DNA of 64,000 nucleotides from JBFWWP01 sp050246115. GTDB taxonomy: Bacteria; Planctomycetota; UBA8108; UBA1146; JAJFFE01. Below, one piece after another: positions 8,389-16,846 of the stretch. Under the pieces are notes generated by a model, which searched no databases, was not told where the DNA came from, and was given only the letters and a program-made list of their open reading frames with translations. Position 1 is the stretch's first letter; every line of letters starts with the position of its first letter. The position numbers were made by a program, and so were the translations under genes. The stretch covers positions 186,001-250,000 of the forward strand of contig JBFWWP010000002.1 of the NCBI GenBank assembly GCA_050246115.1. Reading direction: 5' to 3'.

Positions 8389-10181
8389 CAGCGGATGAAC
8401 CCGATCTCCCACCGATGGGGTAAACCTGGCCAGAAGATCGCGAACGCTCGCCCCAGCAGGTTGCTCCGCGAGAGGTGACCCCAGTTGCGAGAGTCCAAGC
8501 TCGAGGCGCTGTTATCGCCCATGGCAAAGTAGCCATCCTCGGGGATCGCGTACTCCGAGTCGGTAGCCTTGCTCAAGCTGTTCGAAGGGTCTCTTCCCGG
8601 CGAGTTGCCCGTGTAGAAGATGTCGCGAAAGACGCGTACCCGGTGGAGCGTACCGCCGACTCGATGTCCGACCAGGCGCACGGTGTTGGTTTCCCCTGCG
8701 AGATTGGATCGAAGCGTATCCGGGATGGCAACCTCGGCCACCACCGTGCCGTCGATCCGCAGAACCAGGGCACCATCGGCCCGGTAGAAGTCGAGCGCGT
8801 ACTCGCGATCCTGCACCAGCGCGACGTCAGACGGCAGCGCCGCCAGTAGCTCGGTCACCTCCTGACCCTTGGGGTGATAGGTGACGAGCATGCCGCGAGG
8901 TCGGTTTGGATCGCTGGGAGAACCAGCGACCGGGAGCACGCAGCGGTAGAGGCGGTTGCCGTTCACGATCTGCAGTTCCAGATCGCCGTCACCTCCGCCC
9001 ACGGTGACATCCGCGGCGATGCGCAGGTCGAAGACGGGGGCTCCAGGCGAACCACCGCGTGCTGAGTTGTAGGCGACGCGACTGGTGATCGGGCGCGAGT
9101 AAGTCATGGCGACACTCGAGGTCAATCCGTTGAACTGACGAACGGTCGAGTCGTCGCGCGACGCCCAGCCGCTCGATTCGTTCCAGGCAGGTGCTGCGAC
9201 GAAGCCGCGCTCGACGACGTTCGAGTCATGCACGGGAAACCAGAGCTGGTCTTGCGCCCACTCGGGCTTGCGCTCGATCCGCAATGGTTCGGCGCCACGC
9301 GCAGTCCAGAGGTCGCCGTCGATGATCCGAATGCGTTCGCCGGGAAGTCCGAGTAAGCGTTTGATGTAGTTCCTTTGCCGGTTGAACTTGAACACAATGA
9401 CCTCCCACCGGCGGGGCTCGCGCACCTGATAGAGGAACTTGTTCACCAGGATCTTGTGTCCGCCGAGGCAATCGCTCGGCTCGTAGACCGAGCGGTAAGT
9501 GAAACCACACTCACTGCATGTGTTCTCGATGTGGGCGGCCTTCGGCAAGAGCCGCGCGTAGACGCCATAGGCCGAGTACGCCATCAGCGCGGCGACGACC
9601 GCCCATGCGAGCGCCATTCGCGATCGTCGCTTGACCGACAACGCCACGAGTACGGCGGCACCGATGAAGGCGTAGTTGAGCTTCGGGATCAGTCGCCAGG
9701 CATGGAGCCACGAGAAACCGTGATCGGCCTCGCGAAAACCGGCGGGATCCGATGGTCGGTGCTGCCGACAGTGCGAGCAGTAGGTCGGGCCGACACGCTG
9801 AGTCCGGTCTTTGACGCGCGCGCCGCACTCCGGACAAGTGCCTTCGTAGACGAGTCCCGACGCCCAGTCGACTCGGGGGGCACCGCTGACGGAGTCGGTC
9901 TCGATCCCAATCGGGTCTTCCGTGTCGCAATTCGGGCACTGAACCACGACGTGCACGCCATGCAGTCCGGGAGCCATCGAACCGGTAGGAATCTCGAACG
10001 CTTCCAGCGAGTAGTGGCGGATGATCAGGGCGAGCACGATCGCAACGATCACGGCCTCGGCGTTCTCCCGGAACCGACTCCACGGACTTGCGGGTATCGT
10101 CTTCGCTGGCGCCGAATCCGCCGCGGCCGTCGGAGGTACCGGAGTTTGGGGAGACGCCGCGCTCGAGGCTACTGGTTTCAT
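8388..10181 (-). CDS. lepB: Signal peptidase I with large Cys-rich and beta-type insertions
   Basis: This membrane protease removes signal peptides from exported proteins. The 597-residue protein starts at ATG 10181, overlapping the rdgB stop by four bases. After an N-terminal membrane helix (about 42-56) comes the catalytic Ser68 in IPTGSMAPGL. The Lys partner is Lys274 in NYIKRLLGLPGE, about 200 residues on, far more than in E. coli LepB. The intervening insertion contains CPNC, CPEC, YCSHC and CSEC pairs plus two extra membrane helices. A second insertion (about 300-520) looks like a beta-sandwich before the final GDNSASSLDSR box. All catalytic boxes are intact, so it should be active; the insertions may bind zinc or select substrates. 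That is inference. Confidence 0.9.
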   Translation of the reverse strand: MKPVASSAASPQTPVPPTAAADSAPAKTIPASPWSRFRENAEAVIVAIVLALIIRHYSLEAFEIPTGSMAPGLHGVHVVVQCPNCDTEDPIGIETDSVSGAPRVDWASGLVYEGTCPECGARVKDRTQRVGPTYCSHCRQHRPSDPAGFREADHGFSWLHAWRLIPKLNYAFIGAAVLVALSVKRRSRMALAWAVVAALMAYSAYGVYARLLPKAAHIENTCSECGFTYRSVYEPSDCLGGHKILVNKFLYQVREPRRWEVIVFKFNRQRNYIKRLLGLPGERIRIIDGDLWTARGAEPLRIERKPEWAQDQLWFPVHDSNVVERGFVAAPAWNESSGWASRDDSTVRQFNGLTSSVAMTYSRPITSRVAYNSARGGSPGAPVFDLRIAADVTVGGGDGDLELQIVNGNRLYRCVLPVAGSPSDPNRPRGMLVTYHPKGQEVTELLAALPSDVALVQDREYALDFYRADGALVLRIDGTVVAEVAIPDTLRSNLAGETNTVRLVGHRVGGTLHRVRVFRDIFYTGNSPGRDPSNSLSKATDSEYAIPEDGYFAMGDNSASSLDSRNWGHLSRSNLLGRAFAIFWPGLPHRWEIGFIR

Positions 10182-10822
10182 GGGTGGCTCGCTCGTGGCT
10201 CGAAGGGGCGGCCGGAAGCCAGTGCCTCCGCCAACCCTGCGAGCGCCTTTCCTCGGTGACTGATTCGATCTTTCTCCATGGACGACATCTCCGCAAAGGT
10301 CCGGGTCTCCCCGTTGGGTACGAACACAGGGTCGTAGCCGAAGCCGTGTTCGCCGCACGCTGAATGCACGACGCGTCCCTCGCAAGTTGCGCGGGTGTCG
10401 AAGAGCACCTCGTCGCCGCGCGCCAACACCAACTGGCAGACGAACCGCGCTCCACGGTGCGCGTCGGGGACTCCGCGGAGCTCATCGAGCAGTCGCGCGA
10501 GGTTGGCGGCACTCGACGCTCCTTCGCCGGCAAAACGTGCCGACCGAACTCCCGGACGCCCGTTCAACGCGTCCACTTCGAGTCCGGAGTCATCGGCGAG
10601 GGCAGGTAGGCCGGCCCACCGCGAGAAGTCCCGGGCCTTCGCAAAGGCGTTGCCGAAGTAGTCGGGCTGATCTTCGATCGGAACCGGAGGTGGCGCGAGA
10701 GCGGCCCCTCGCTGGCGACGCAGATCCTGAGGCAGAACCCACTGATGGACCGAACCACCGAGCACTCGACGGAGCTCCTCGAGCTTGTGACGGTTCTGGC
10801 TCGCCAGTAGAATCTCCACCAA
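10178..10822 (-). CDS. rdgB: Non-canonical purine NTP pyrophosphatase (RdgB/HAM1)
   Basis: This house-cleaning enzyme hydrolyses dITP, dXTP and ITP to monophosphates. From the TTG at 10822 (or the adjacent GTG at 10819) it has 214 residues; a GGGGGGAA ribosome-binding site lies just upstream, while the frame further upstream reads as non-coding. The family start EILLASQNRHKLEEL is present, followed by the NTP-binding FGNAFAKA, the DDSGLEVDAL box and the GYDPVFVP loop. The catalytic Asp of ADDSGL is intact. It is the first gene of a minus-strand operon with lepB and lptB. Confidence 0.93.
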   Translation of the reverse strand: MVEILLASQNRHKLEELRRVLGGSVHQWVLPQDLRRQRGAALAPPPVPIEDQPDYFGNAFAKARDFSRWAGLPALADDSGLEVDALNGRPGVRSARFAGEGASSAANLARLLDELRGVPDAHRGARFVCQLVLARGDEVLFDTRATCEGRVVHSACGEHGFGYDPVFVPNGETRTFAEMSSMEKDRISHRGKALAGLAEALASGRPFEPRASHP

Positions 10823-11020
10823 TGAGTTCCCCCCGGGTGCTCGGGTCTTCCGGTGCTCGAAGTAGGACGGTACCGACGACCGAAGGACGACGACTGAAGG
10901 ACCACGGGCTGCGTAGAGTCCAGGAACGCCAAATGTGCCAGTTACTGGGTTGGTTCCGGTCGCTCGTGGCACACGTCAAGTGCGCCCAGGGCGACATTCG
11001 TCCCCGGCGTCGGTCCGGGC

Positions 11021-11075
11021 GCTGTTGCTCCCCAGGCTGTAGCTGCCCAGGTTGTAGCTCCCCAGGCTGTCGCTC
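11021..11075. repeat. Three to four tandem 15-bp units
   Basis: Units of the type gctgtagctccccag repeat between 11021 and about 11070 with one or two changes each. They lie in the gap between divergent rdgB and the KNG-module gene. Confidence 0.6.
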
Positions 11076-11171
11076 GAACGGGCCCGATGACTGCCAACGT
11101 GTCCTTTCGCTGGGGCCGAAGCGCCCTTTCCAGACGGCATCGACGACGTTCCCGCTTCAGTCGCTCAGTAC

Positions 11172-11213
11172 TCTCGGGATGCCGCTGGGCGCTCTCGGGA
11201 TGCCGCTGGGCGT
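11172..11213. repeat. Two tandem 21-bp units over a gene start
   Basis: The 21-bp unit beginning ctctcgggatgccgctgg occurs twice in a row. Each unit brings an in-frame ATG (11179 and 11200), so the duplication creates two possible starts for the following gene. Confidence 0.7.
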
Positions 11214-12342
11214 CCAACCCGGTCGGCCGGCGATTCTAGGCCCGCGTCGCGCGGGTCGCAAGCGCGCTGGACTCTGCTTCGTTCCGCTGGCGGCCCTGGC
11301 GCTGATTTCGGGTGGGGGGCTTCCTCCGGTCGCGGCCGATCTCATTCGACTCAAGAACGGCAACGAACTCGAGGGGCGCGTGCGAACGCTGCCCACCGGT
11401 GACCTGGAGGTCTTCGTCGAACCCGGTCAGGTGCTGGTCGTACGCGGCGCCGAGGTACTGTCTCACACCACTCGCGAGGCGCCGTACGACGAATTGCAAC
11501 GTCGCCTCGCTGCGTTGGGGGCCGACGATCGCGACGGCCACGATCGATTGGCGCGCTGGGCCGAAGGGCACCGCCTTCGTTCGAGCGTGCGCGAGGTCTA
11601 CGAACGCCTGCTGCGGATCGACCCTCACCATGTGGGTGCCCGCGATCGGCTCGGGTACGTCCTCTACCGCAATCGCTGGTCCCTTCGTACCGAACTCGAA
11701 CAACGTGGCCTCGTGCGCTTCCGAGGTCTGTGGATGGAGCCGACCGAGGTCGACGGGATTCGTACTCGTGAGGCCATCGAGCAGTTCCAGAAGGTTCTCG
11801 CCGACGTTCACCACGACAACCGGTATCTGCGTGACCACGCGCTCCTGACCGCTGTGAAAGAGTCCAATCCACAGGTGCTTCCCTTCGTCAAGCAGGTTCT
11901 CAAGGGGGCCGACCCGATGGAGCGACTCGTCGCAGCGCGCGTGCTCGGGAACTTCGCCTACGACGAGGGGGCCCCCGAACTGCAGGCAGCACTCCTGATC
12001 GAACCTCGAGAAGAGGCCCGGGCTGCGTACTTGGCCACGCTTCGCGGGTATCGCGACCCGCGCCTGGTGGCGTGGATGGCCACTCAGTTCCAGCGCTGGA
12101 ACGACTTGGACGCAACGGCGCGGAGCAACCTGGTCGTCCTGTTCCAAGTCTGTCCCCACCGGGATCTCTTGGGCTTGGCCGTTGGCCTGCTCGACGATCC
12201 CGCCTGGGGAAGTGTGATCGGTCGCGCGTTGGCCCGCATCGTCGGCGGTGATGAACGGACTGCTGGAGAGTGGTTGCATTGGTTGCGTGACGTTGGTCCG
12301 AAGCTGACCGATGACTTGGGCACGGGGTGGCTGGCGCCCTGA
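11200..12342 (+). CDS. Secreted KNG-module/TPR-HEAT-like protein, function unknown
   Basis: A 380-residue exported protein. A basic, then hydrophobic signal peptide (to about residue 50, ending PPVAA) is followed by a short beta module reading LIRLKNGNELEGRV. A helical segment RLAALGADDRDGHDRLARWA and long alpha repeats of HEAT or TPR type fill the rest (for example RLVAARVLGNFAYDEGAPELQ). The start is uncertain: ATG 11200 or ATG 11179, both made by a 21-bp duplication, and no good ribosome-binding site is seen for either. The same KNG module and RLAALxxxDxDGH segment occur in the protein at 38266, so these are paralogues of one secreted family. I do not know its role. Confidence 0.75.
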   Translation: MPLGVQPGRPAILGPRRAGRKRAGLCFVPLAALALISGGGLPPVAADLIRLKNGNELEGRVRTLPTGDLEVFVEPGQVLVVRGAEVLSHTTREAPYDELQRRLAALGADDRDGHDRLARWAEGHRLRSSVREVYERLLRIDPHHVGARDRLGYVLYRNRWSLRTELEQRGLVRFRGLWMEPTEVDGIRTREAIEQFQKVLADVHHDNRYLRDHALLTAVKESNPQVLPFVKQVLKGADPMERLVAARVLGNFAYDEGAPELQAALLIEPREEARAAYLATLRGYRDPRLVAWMATQFQRWNDLDATARSNLVVLFQVCPHRDLLGLAVGLLDDPAWGSVIGRALARIVGGDERTAGEWLHWLRDVGPKLTDDLGTGWLAP

Positions 12343-12396
12343 CGCGCCCAAGGCGGTTCGGCGCCGAACTCGTTGGTCACGGCGATGCTCGATTGC

Positions 12397-12419
12397 AGGG
12401 GGCTTTCCACAGGCCCCCT
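12397..12419 (-). terminator. GC-rich hairpin, possible terminator
   Basis: AGGGGGC and GCCCCCT make a 7-bp stem with a 9-nt loop, 55 bp after the preceding stop. There is no T-run. On the minus strand it reads CGCGAGGGGGC...AAAGCCCCCT, nearly the same as the hairpin after dnaG. Confidence 0.4.
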
Positions 12420-12460
12420 CGCGACCGCGTCCAAACCGCGTCCACTCCCTCGGCTCGTAG

Positions 12461-12512
12461 CGCCAAGCGCGAACTAGAGTTGCTTGTGAATGCGCTCGAT
12501 TTGGCACTAGAA
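12461..12512 (-). repeat. Dispersed intergenic element, full-length copy on minus strand
   Basis: Read on the minus strand it begins TTCTAGTGCCAAATCGAGCG and continues CATTCACAAGCAACTCTAGT then TCGCGCTTGGCG. It matches the copy at 31301-31353 at nearly every position over about 52 nt, including the GCGCTTG return arm. Confidence 0.75.
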
Positions 12513-12739
12513 TCGAGTGCGAAGCCGGCCGTGCGCACGCAGCAGGCATTTGCCCGGTGCGGAGTCGCGGACTCGCGTCTCTTCTCCGGCGTCGAGTCGT
12601 CGTCCCTGGAGTCCCGTCATGTTCCGGCGACCCGCAATTCCCGGCAACCCGCCCCGGTGAGTTGCGTGGTGGCGTCGTCGTGGTGGCGCGACGAGGTCGC
12701 GGGGAGTCCAACAGCCGAGAACGTTGCGAGGAGAGTAGA

Positions 12740-13945
12740 GTGAAAGTTCTCGTCGTCGGGGGAGCTGGCTACGTCGGGAGTCACGCCGTACGAGAGTGCG
12801 TTCGACGCGGTGTCGAGGTGGTGGTGTTCGACAACTACACCACGGGCAACCCGCAGTCGGTCCACGGCGTCGAGCGCGTCAGTGGCGACCTCATGGATCC
12901 ACGCTCGATTCGCTCCGTGTTCGAGAACTTCCGGTTTGATGCGGTCTTCCACTTTGCTTCACTGTCGTCGGCGGTCGAGTCCGTCCGCGAGCCTGCACTC
13001 TACTATCGCAACAATGTGGGCGGGACCCTGAACCTACTCCACACGATGCTCGATTGCCGAGTGCAGCGGCTCATCTACTCGTCGACCGCAGCGGTCTACG
13101 GTCTGCCCCACCAGATTCCAATCCACGAAGACCATCCAACCGAACCTACGCACCCCTACGGTCGTTCGAAAGCGCTCGTAGAGAGCATGCTGCGAGAAGT
13201 CGCGGCGACAACCAACTTGCGCTTTGCGTCGCTGCGCTACTTCAACGCCGCCGGTGCGGACCCCACGGGGGAGATCGGCGAAGACCACCCCCGAGAGTCG
13301 CACCTCATTCCGTCGATCTTTCGGGCTGCACTCACGGAGGGCGCCCGCGTGCAGATCTTCGGTACCGACTACGATACGCCCGACGGGACCTGCATTCGGG
13401 ACTTCGTGCACGTGTCGGACATCGCCGACGCGCACCTGCTCGCACTGGAACATCTCGACACCCACCCGAATCAGGTCTACAACCTCGGATCGGCTGAGGG
13501 CTACAGCGTTCGCGAAGTCATCGACGAGGCCCAGTCCCTTTTGGACCGTCCGTTGCGGATCGTGGAGGCCGAGCGACGCACGGGCGACCCACCGGTCCTC
13601 GTGGCGACCAACGACAAGGCGAGTCGCATCTTGCGCTGGCAGCCGCGTCGTTCGGATCTGCGCACTATTCTCGAAACCGCCTGGAACTGGCACCGCCGTC
13701 ACCCGCGCGGCTACGGGGCGGCAGCTCCGCAGTCCGAAGCCGGTCGCAACGCCGAACTCTTCGGAGACCTTGCCGTGCGGCTCGAGTTCGTTTCCGAGGA
13801 AGATGTGCAACGTGCCCTTGCTCGGCAACTCGCCGAGCGCGATGTCGGCAATCAACACAAGCTCATCGGCATGCACATGCTGGAGATGGGCCTGCTCTCG
13901 ACATCGCAACTCATCGAACTGCTGAAGTACTACGAGGAACGCTGA
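12740..13945 (+). CDS. galE: UDP-glucose 4-epimerase with C-terminal helical extension
   Basis: GalE interconverts UDP-glucose and UDP-galactose with bound NAD, feeding sugars for surface polysaccharides. Translation starts at GTG 12740 behind GAGGAGAG. The 401-residue protein shows the Rossmann motif GGAGYVGS at residues 7-14, the catalytic Tyr140 and Lys144 (YGRSK) and the SSTAAVYG box. The family normally ends near residue 330-340; here about 65 further residues follow (LFGDLAVRLEFVSEEDVQRA, later MLEMGLLSTSQL), a paired-helix module like those at the N-terminus of type II secretion GspE ATPases. Its stop overlaps the start of the next gene by one base, so the two are coupled. Confidence 0.92.
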   Translation: MKVLVVGGAGYVGSHAVRECVRRGVEVVVFDNYTTGNPQSVHGVERVSGDLMDPRSIRSVFENFRFDAVFHFASLSSAVESVREPALYYRNNVGGTLNLLHTMLDCRVQRLIYSSTAAVYGLPHQIPIHEDHPTEPTHPYGRSKALVESMLREVAATTNLRFASLRYFNAAGADPTGEIGEDHPRESHLIPSIFRAALTEGARVQIFGTDYDTPDGTCIRDFVHVSDIADAHLLALEHLDTHPNQVYNLGSAEGYSVREVIDEAQSLLDRPLRIVEAERRTGDPPVLVATNDKASRILRWQPRRSDLRTILETAWNWHRRHPRGYGAAAPQSEAGRNAELFGDLAVRLEFVSEEDVQRALARQLAERDVGNQHKLIGMHMLEMGLLSTSQLIELLKYYEER

Positions 13946-14961
13946 TGGTCGGTCGCGCCTGGCCAGGCCTGCTGCTCTTGGCGTGCACGGTGTCGTGCTC
14001 GTTCACGGCTACGGATCGTGCTTCGGACTCGGCCGTTCCGGGCGGGGTCGGTCGCGACCAAACGGTCATCGCGGTAGTGGACGACCTCGAGATCACGGCC
14101 AGTGATTTGGAACGACGGATTCTCGCACGCTACTATGGTCGTCGGGCCCTCGAGGGCGTCATCCGTGAGGAACTTTTCGTGCGTGAGGCGAAGCGCTTGG
14201 GAATCGAGGTGTCGGCGGGGGAGGTGGAACTGCGCGTGGAAGCCGAGGTGCGGGAGCTCGCAGCCCCGTTCGATGGCGACACCGGCCGACTCGAGAGTGA
14301 CTTGGTCGCTTCTGGGCTGACGTTAGCGGACTATCGGGAGGAACTCCGCCTCGAACTCGCCAACGTTTTGTTGCTCGAACGCGTGGTGAAGAAGCGACGC
14401 GAGCGCGGTGGCATCACGGAGAAGGCGATTCGTGAGGAGTACGAGCGCTCCTACGCACAGGACCGAGTGCTGGTGCGCCACGTCGCGTTTCCGGTGAACG
14501 CGCCGCCGTCGGCTGTCGATCGGTTCGAAGTGGAGCTTCAAGAAGCCAAGCGCCGTGCGGACCGCGTGCAGTTGATGTTGATCGCCGGGGAGGACTTCGA
14601 GAGGCTCGCACGGTTGGAGTCGGGGGATCGCTCGACAGCCGCGCACGGAGGGCTCGTCGGTTGGGTCGCGCGGGGTGACCTGCGCGACACGGAACTCGAG
14701 ACTGCGGTCTTCGCGTTGGAGGTTGGCCAGGTGTCGGCTCCGGTTCAGCAGCGGGATTATGGGTATCACATTTTCAAGGTGGAAGGGCGGCGCGAGGCGA
14801 GCTCGCTCGAGGACGTTCGCGAGACGATTCGCGCCGCTTTGCTCGAAGCGCCACCGTCCCCGGAGGAAGTGAGATCGGCAGAAATGGCGTTGCGCGCGCG
14901 CTCGCGAATCCTGATCTTCATGCCCGCGCCCGTTCCGGCGCAAGAAAGGACGGGAGAGTGA
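13945..14961 (+). CDS. Parvulin-type peptidyl-prolyl isomerase, lipoprotein
   Basis: A 338-residue SurA/PrsA-like chaperone. The N-terminus MVGRAWPGLLLLAC ends in a lipobox (LLAC, Cys14), so the protein is probably lipid-anchored outside the inner membrane. A helical chaperone region (about 35-165) precedes one rotamase domain (about 170-290) with the family landmarks VRHVAF, GGLVGWVARGDL and YGYHIFKVEGR. A single parvulin domain resembles PrsA more than E. coli SurA, which has two. Its ATG overlaps the galE stop and its own stop overlaps the GTG of scpB, so galE-ppi-scpB is one operon. Confidence 0.88.
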   Translation: MVGRAWPGLLLLACTVSCSFTATDRASDSAVPGGVGRDQTVIAVVDDLEITASDLERRILARYYGRRALEGVIREELFVREAKRLGIEVSAGEVELRVEAEVRELAAPFDGDTGRLESDLVASGLTLADYREELRLELANVLLLERVVKKRRERGGITEKAIREEYERSYAQDRVLVRHVAFPVNAPPSAVDRFEVELQEAKRRADRVQLMLIAGEDFERLARLESGDRSTAAHGGLVGWVARGDLRDTELETAVFALEVGQVSAPVQQRDYGYHIFKVEGRREASSLEDVRETIRAALLEAPPSPEEVRSAEMALRARSRILIFMPAPVPAQERTGE

Positions 14962-15872
14962 TCTCTCGCAACGTGGATCCGCCCAGGGCGGATGACAGTT
15001 CTCCTGAGAACGGCGCAGGCCACGAGATCCAGAAGGCGGGCAAGCGCCGGCGGAAGGGCCGCGACGGGGGCGAGAACCCGGGGGACGAACCCGAGACCGG
15101 CGTTACCGCCGCCGAAGACATCCGCGGCGTGGCCGCAGAGGTACCGGAGCGTGCGGCGACCGCGCCTCCACCGGCCGCCGACGGGGACCCGGATGCCGAC
15201 GCCGTGCCCGACGCCGATATGACGCTGGAGGGCGAGCGCTTGCGTCGCTGCGTCGAGGCGCTCCTGTTTGCCAGCCCAGACCCGCTCTCGCGGCGGGCGC
15301 TGCGGCGCCTGTTGCGCGAGGCGGATCCGAAGCAAATCGATCAGGCGGTGCTCGAACTCGAAGCCGACCTCCTCAGTTCGGCTCGCGGCTTTCACCTCGT
15401 CGAGGACAGCGCCGGTCTGCGGTTGCTCTCGGTCGCCGAGTTCGCCCCGTTCATTGCTCGTCTGCGCGGCGAGAAGCGCCTCATCCGCCTGTCGCCGGCG
15501 GCGTTCGAGACCTTGGCGGTCATTGCCTACCGGCAACCGATCGGGAGGGCAGACCTCGATTCCATTCGTGGGGTCCAGAGTGGGCCCATCGTCAAACGCC
15601 TTCATGAGTGGAATCTGGTTCACATCGTGGGCCGAGACGACGAGAAGATTGGCCGACCGCTCCTGTACGGGACGACCAAACTGTTTCTCGAGCAGTTCGG
15701 GCTGACTTCGCTCGACGACTTGCCCGAGCCCGAGCGCTTCCTGGAGCTGGGTCGCCAGGACTCCGTCGACGCCGACGAACTCGGCGAGGAGGTCGGGGTC
15801 GTCGGAGTTGGGGCTGGGTCGGAAGGACCTGCCGTGGACGATACGTCGGGAGAAACCGGGGCCGACGATTGA
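14958..15872 (+). CDS. scpB: Segregation and condensation protein B
   Basis: ScpB binds ScpA and the SMC ATPase to form the condensin that compacts and separates chromosomes. The 304-residue protein starts at GTG 14958, overlapping the upstream stop by four bases. A charged, Pro/Ala-rich leader of about 90 residues has no counterpart in E. coli or Bacillus. The conserved paired winged-helix body then follows: LRRCVEALLFASPDPLS, RLSPAAFETLAVIAYRQPIG, SIRGVQSGPIVKRLHEWNLV and GRPLLYGTTKLFLEQFGL. An acidic tail closes it. scpA is not in the window. Confidence 0.93.
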   Translation: MISRNVDPPRADDSSPENGAGHEIQKAGKRRRKGRDGGENPGDEPETGVTAAEDIRGVAAEVPERAATAPPPAADGDPDADAVPDADMTLEGERLRRCVEALLFASPDPLSRRALRRLLREADPKQIDQAVLELEADLLSSARGFHLVEDSAGLRLLSVAEFAPFIARLRGEKRLIRLSPAAFETLAVIAYRQPIGRADLDSIRGVQSGPIVKRLHEWNLVHIVGRDDEKIGRPLLYGTTKLFLEQFGLTSLDDLPEPERFLELGRQDSVDADELGEEVGVVGVGAGSEGPAVDDTSGETGADD

Positions 15873-15951
15873 ATCTCCCGAACACGTTCGACGAGCCCGG
15901 GTCGTGCCCGCGATCGACCGCGGTCGGGAATCGGCCGGGGCCCATGGACGC

Positions 15952-15982
15952 TTGGGAATCACGACTTGGGAATCACGACTTG
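15952..15982. repeat. Two tandem 14-bp units upstream of a tRNA promoter
   Basis: ttgggaatcacgac occurs twice in a row (15952 and 15966), ending 7 bp before the -35 hexamer of the tRNA-Arg promoter. It could be an upstream activator site, but nothing proves that. Confidence 0.6.
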
Positions 15983-15988
15983 CCTTGC

Positions 15989-16017
15989 TTGACAACCGGT
16001 CGGGGCAGGGCTAGCTT
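15989..16017 (+). promoter_or_regulatory. Sigma-70 promoter of tRNA-Arg
   Basis: TTGACA (15989-15994), a 17-nt spacer and TAGCTT (16012-16017) form a good housekeeping promoter. The predicted transcript start is at about 16024, four bases before the mature tRNA. Confidence 0.75.
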
Positions 16018-16027
16018 CCGCGGTCTT

Positions 16028-16101
<74 letters not shown>

Positions 16102-16243
16102 TTTTTCCTCTCTTCTCGCAAGGGGCGAAGAGTCTGAGACGCTCGGCGGAGCGGCCCCTTCGCTCGTCGGGGCGACTCCCTGAGAACGGGGTGGGCCGTG
16201 TCCTCGACAGCCCGGCGGATTGCCGGCGGATCGGGAGGCTGAG

Positions 16244-16741
16244 TTGAGTGTCTCGTGGCTCGAGGAGGACCCTGACGTCCTCTTCATGCGACTCGCGCTC
16301 GGCGAGGCCCGGAAAGCGGCCGACCAAGGTGAGGTTCCGGTAGGGGCGGTCGCCGTCCACCCGAGACTGGGAGTGATCGGCCAAGCCCACAACCAGAAGG
16401 AAACGCTGAACGACGCGACTGCCCACGCCGAGATCATCGCGGTGGGCCAGGCGTCAGCAGCGCTCGAGTCGTGGCGCCTCGATGGGGTGACGCTCTTCAC
16501 CACCCTCGAGCCGTGTGCCATGTGTGCAGGAGCCTTGGTGCAAGCGCGAGTGGGTCGGGTCGTCTACGGCGCCCGCGATCCGAAGGCCGGGGCGGTGGAG
16601 TCCGTCGTGGAACTCTTCCGCCCGGGGTTGTTCAACCATGACATCCCCTGGCGCGCTGGCGTGCTGGAGGACGAGTGCGGAGGAATCCTGACCCGATTCT
16701 TCAAGGAGCGTCGCAAATCCGGCGCTGCCGAAGACCAGTGA
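16244..16741 (+). CDS. tadA: tRNA-specific adenosine deaminase TadA
   Basis: TadA converts A34 of tRNA-Arg(ACG) to inosine so that it reads CGU, CGC and CGA codons. The 165-residue protein starts at TTG 16244 with GGGAGG 5 nt upstream; an earlier in-frame TTG (16220) has no such site. Zinc ligands and catalytic residues are in place: THAEIIA has the His and proton-shuttling Glu, and EPCAMCAG has the two Cys ligands. It closes with the LxRFF-type C-terminal helix (ILTRFFKERR). It sits between its own substrate tRNA and a tRNA-Ser gene, so expression with these tRNAs is plausible. Confidence 0.95.
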   Translation: MSVSWLEEDPDVLFMRLALGEARKAADQGEVPVGAVAVHPRLGVIGQAHNQKETLNDATAHAEIIAVGQASAALESWRLDGVTLFTTLEPCAMCAGALVQARVGRVVYGARDPKAGAVESVVELFRPGLFNHDIPWRAGVLEDECGGILTRFFKERRKSGAAEDQ

Positions 16742-16756
16742 ATCATCAATCGACGC

Positions 16757-16846
<90 letters not shown>

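Larger units (their letters stand above)
12343..12739. other. Intergenic region before galE (397 bp)
   Basis: Contains a hairpin (12397-12419) and a full-length minus-strand copy of the dispersed element (12461-12512). I see no gene in it. Confidence 0.5.
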
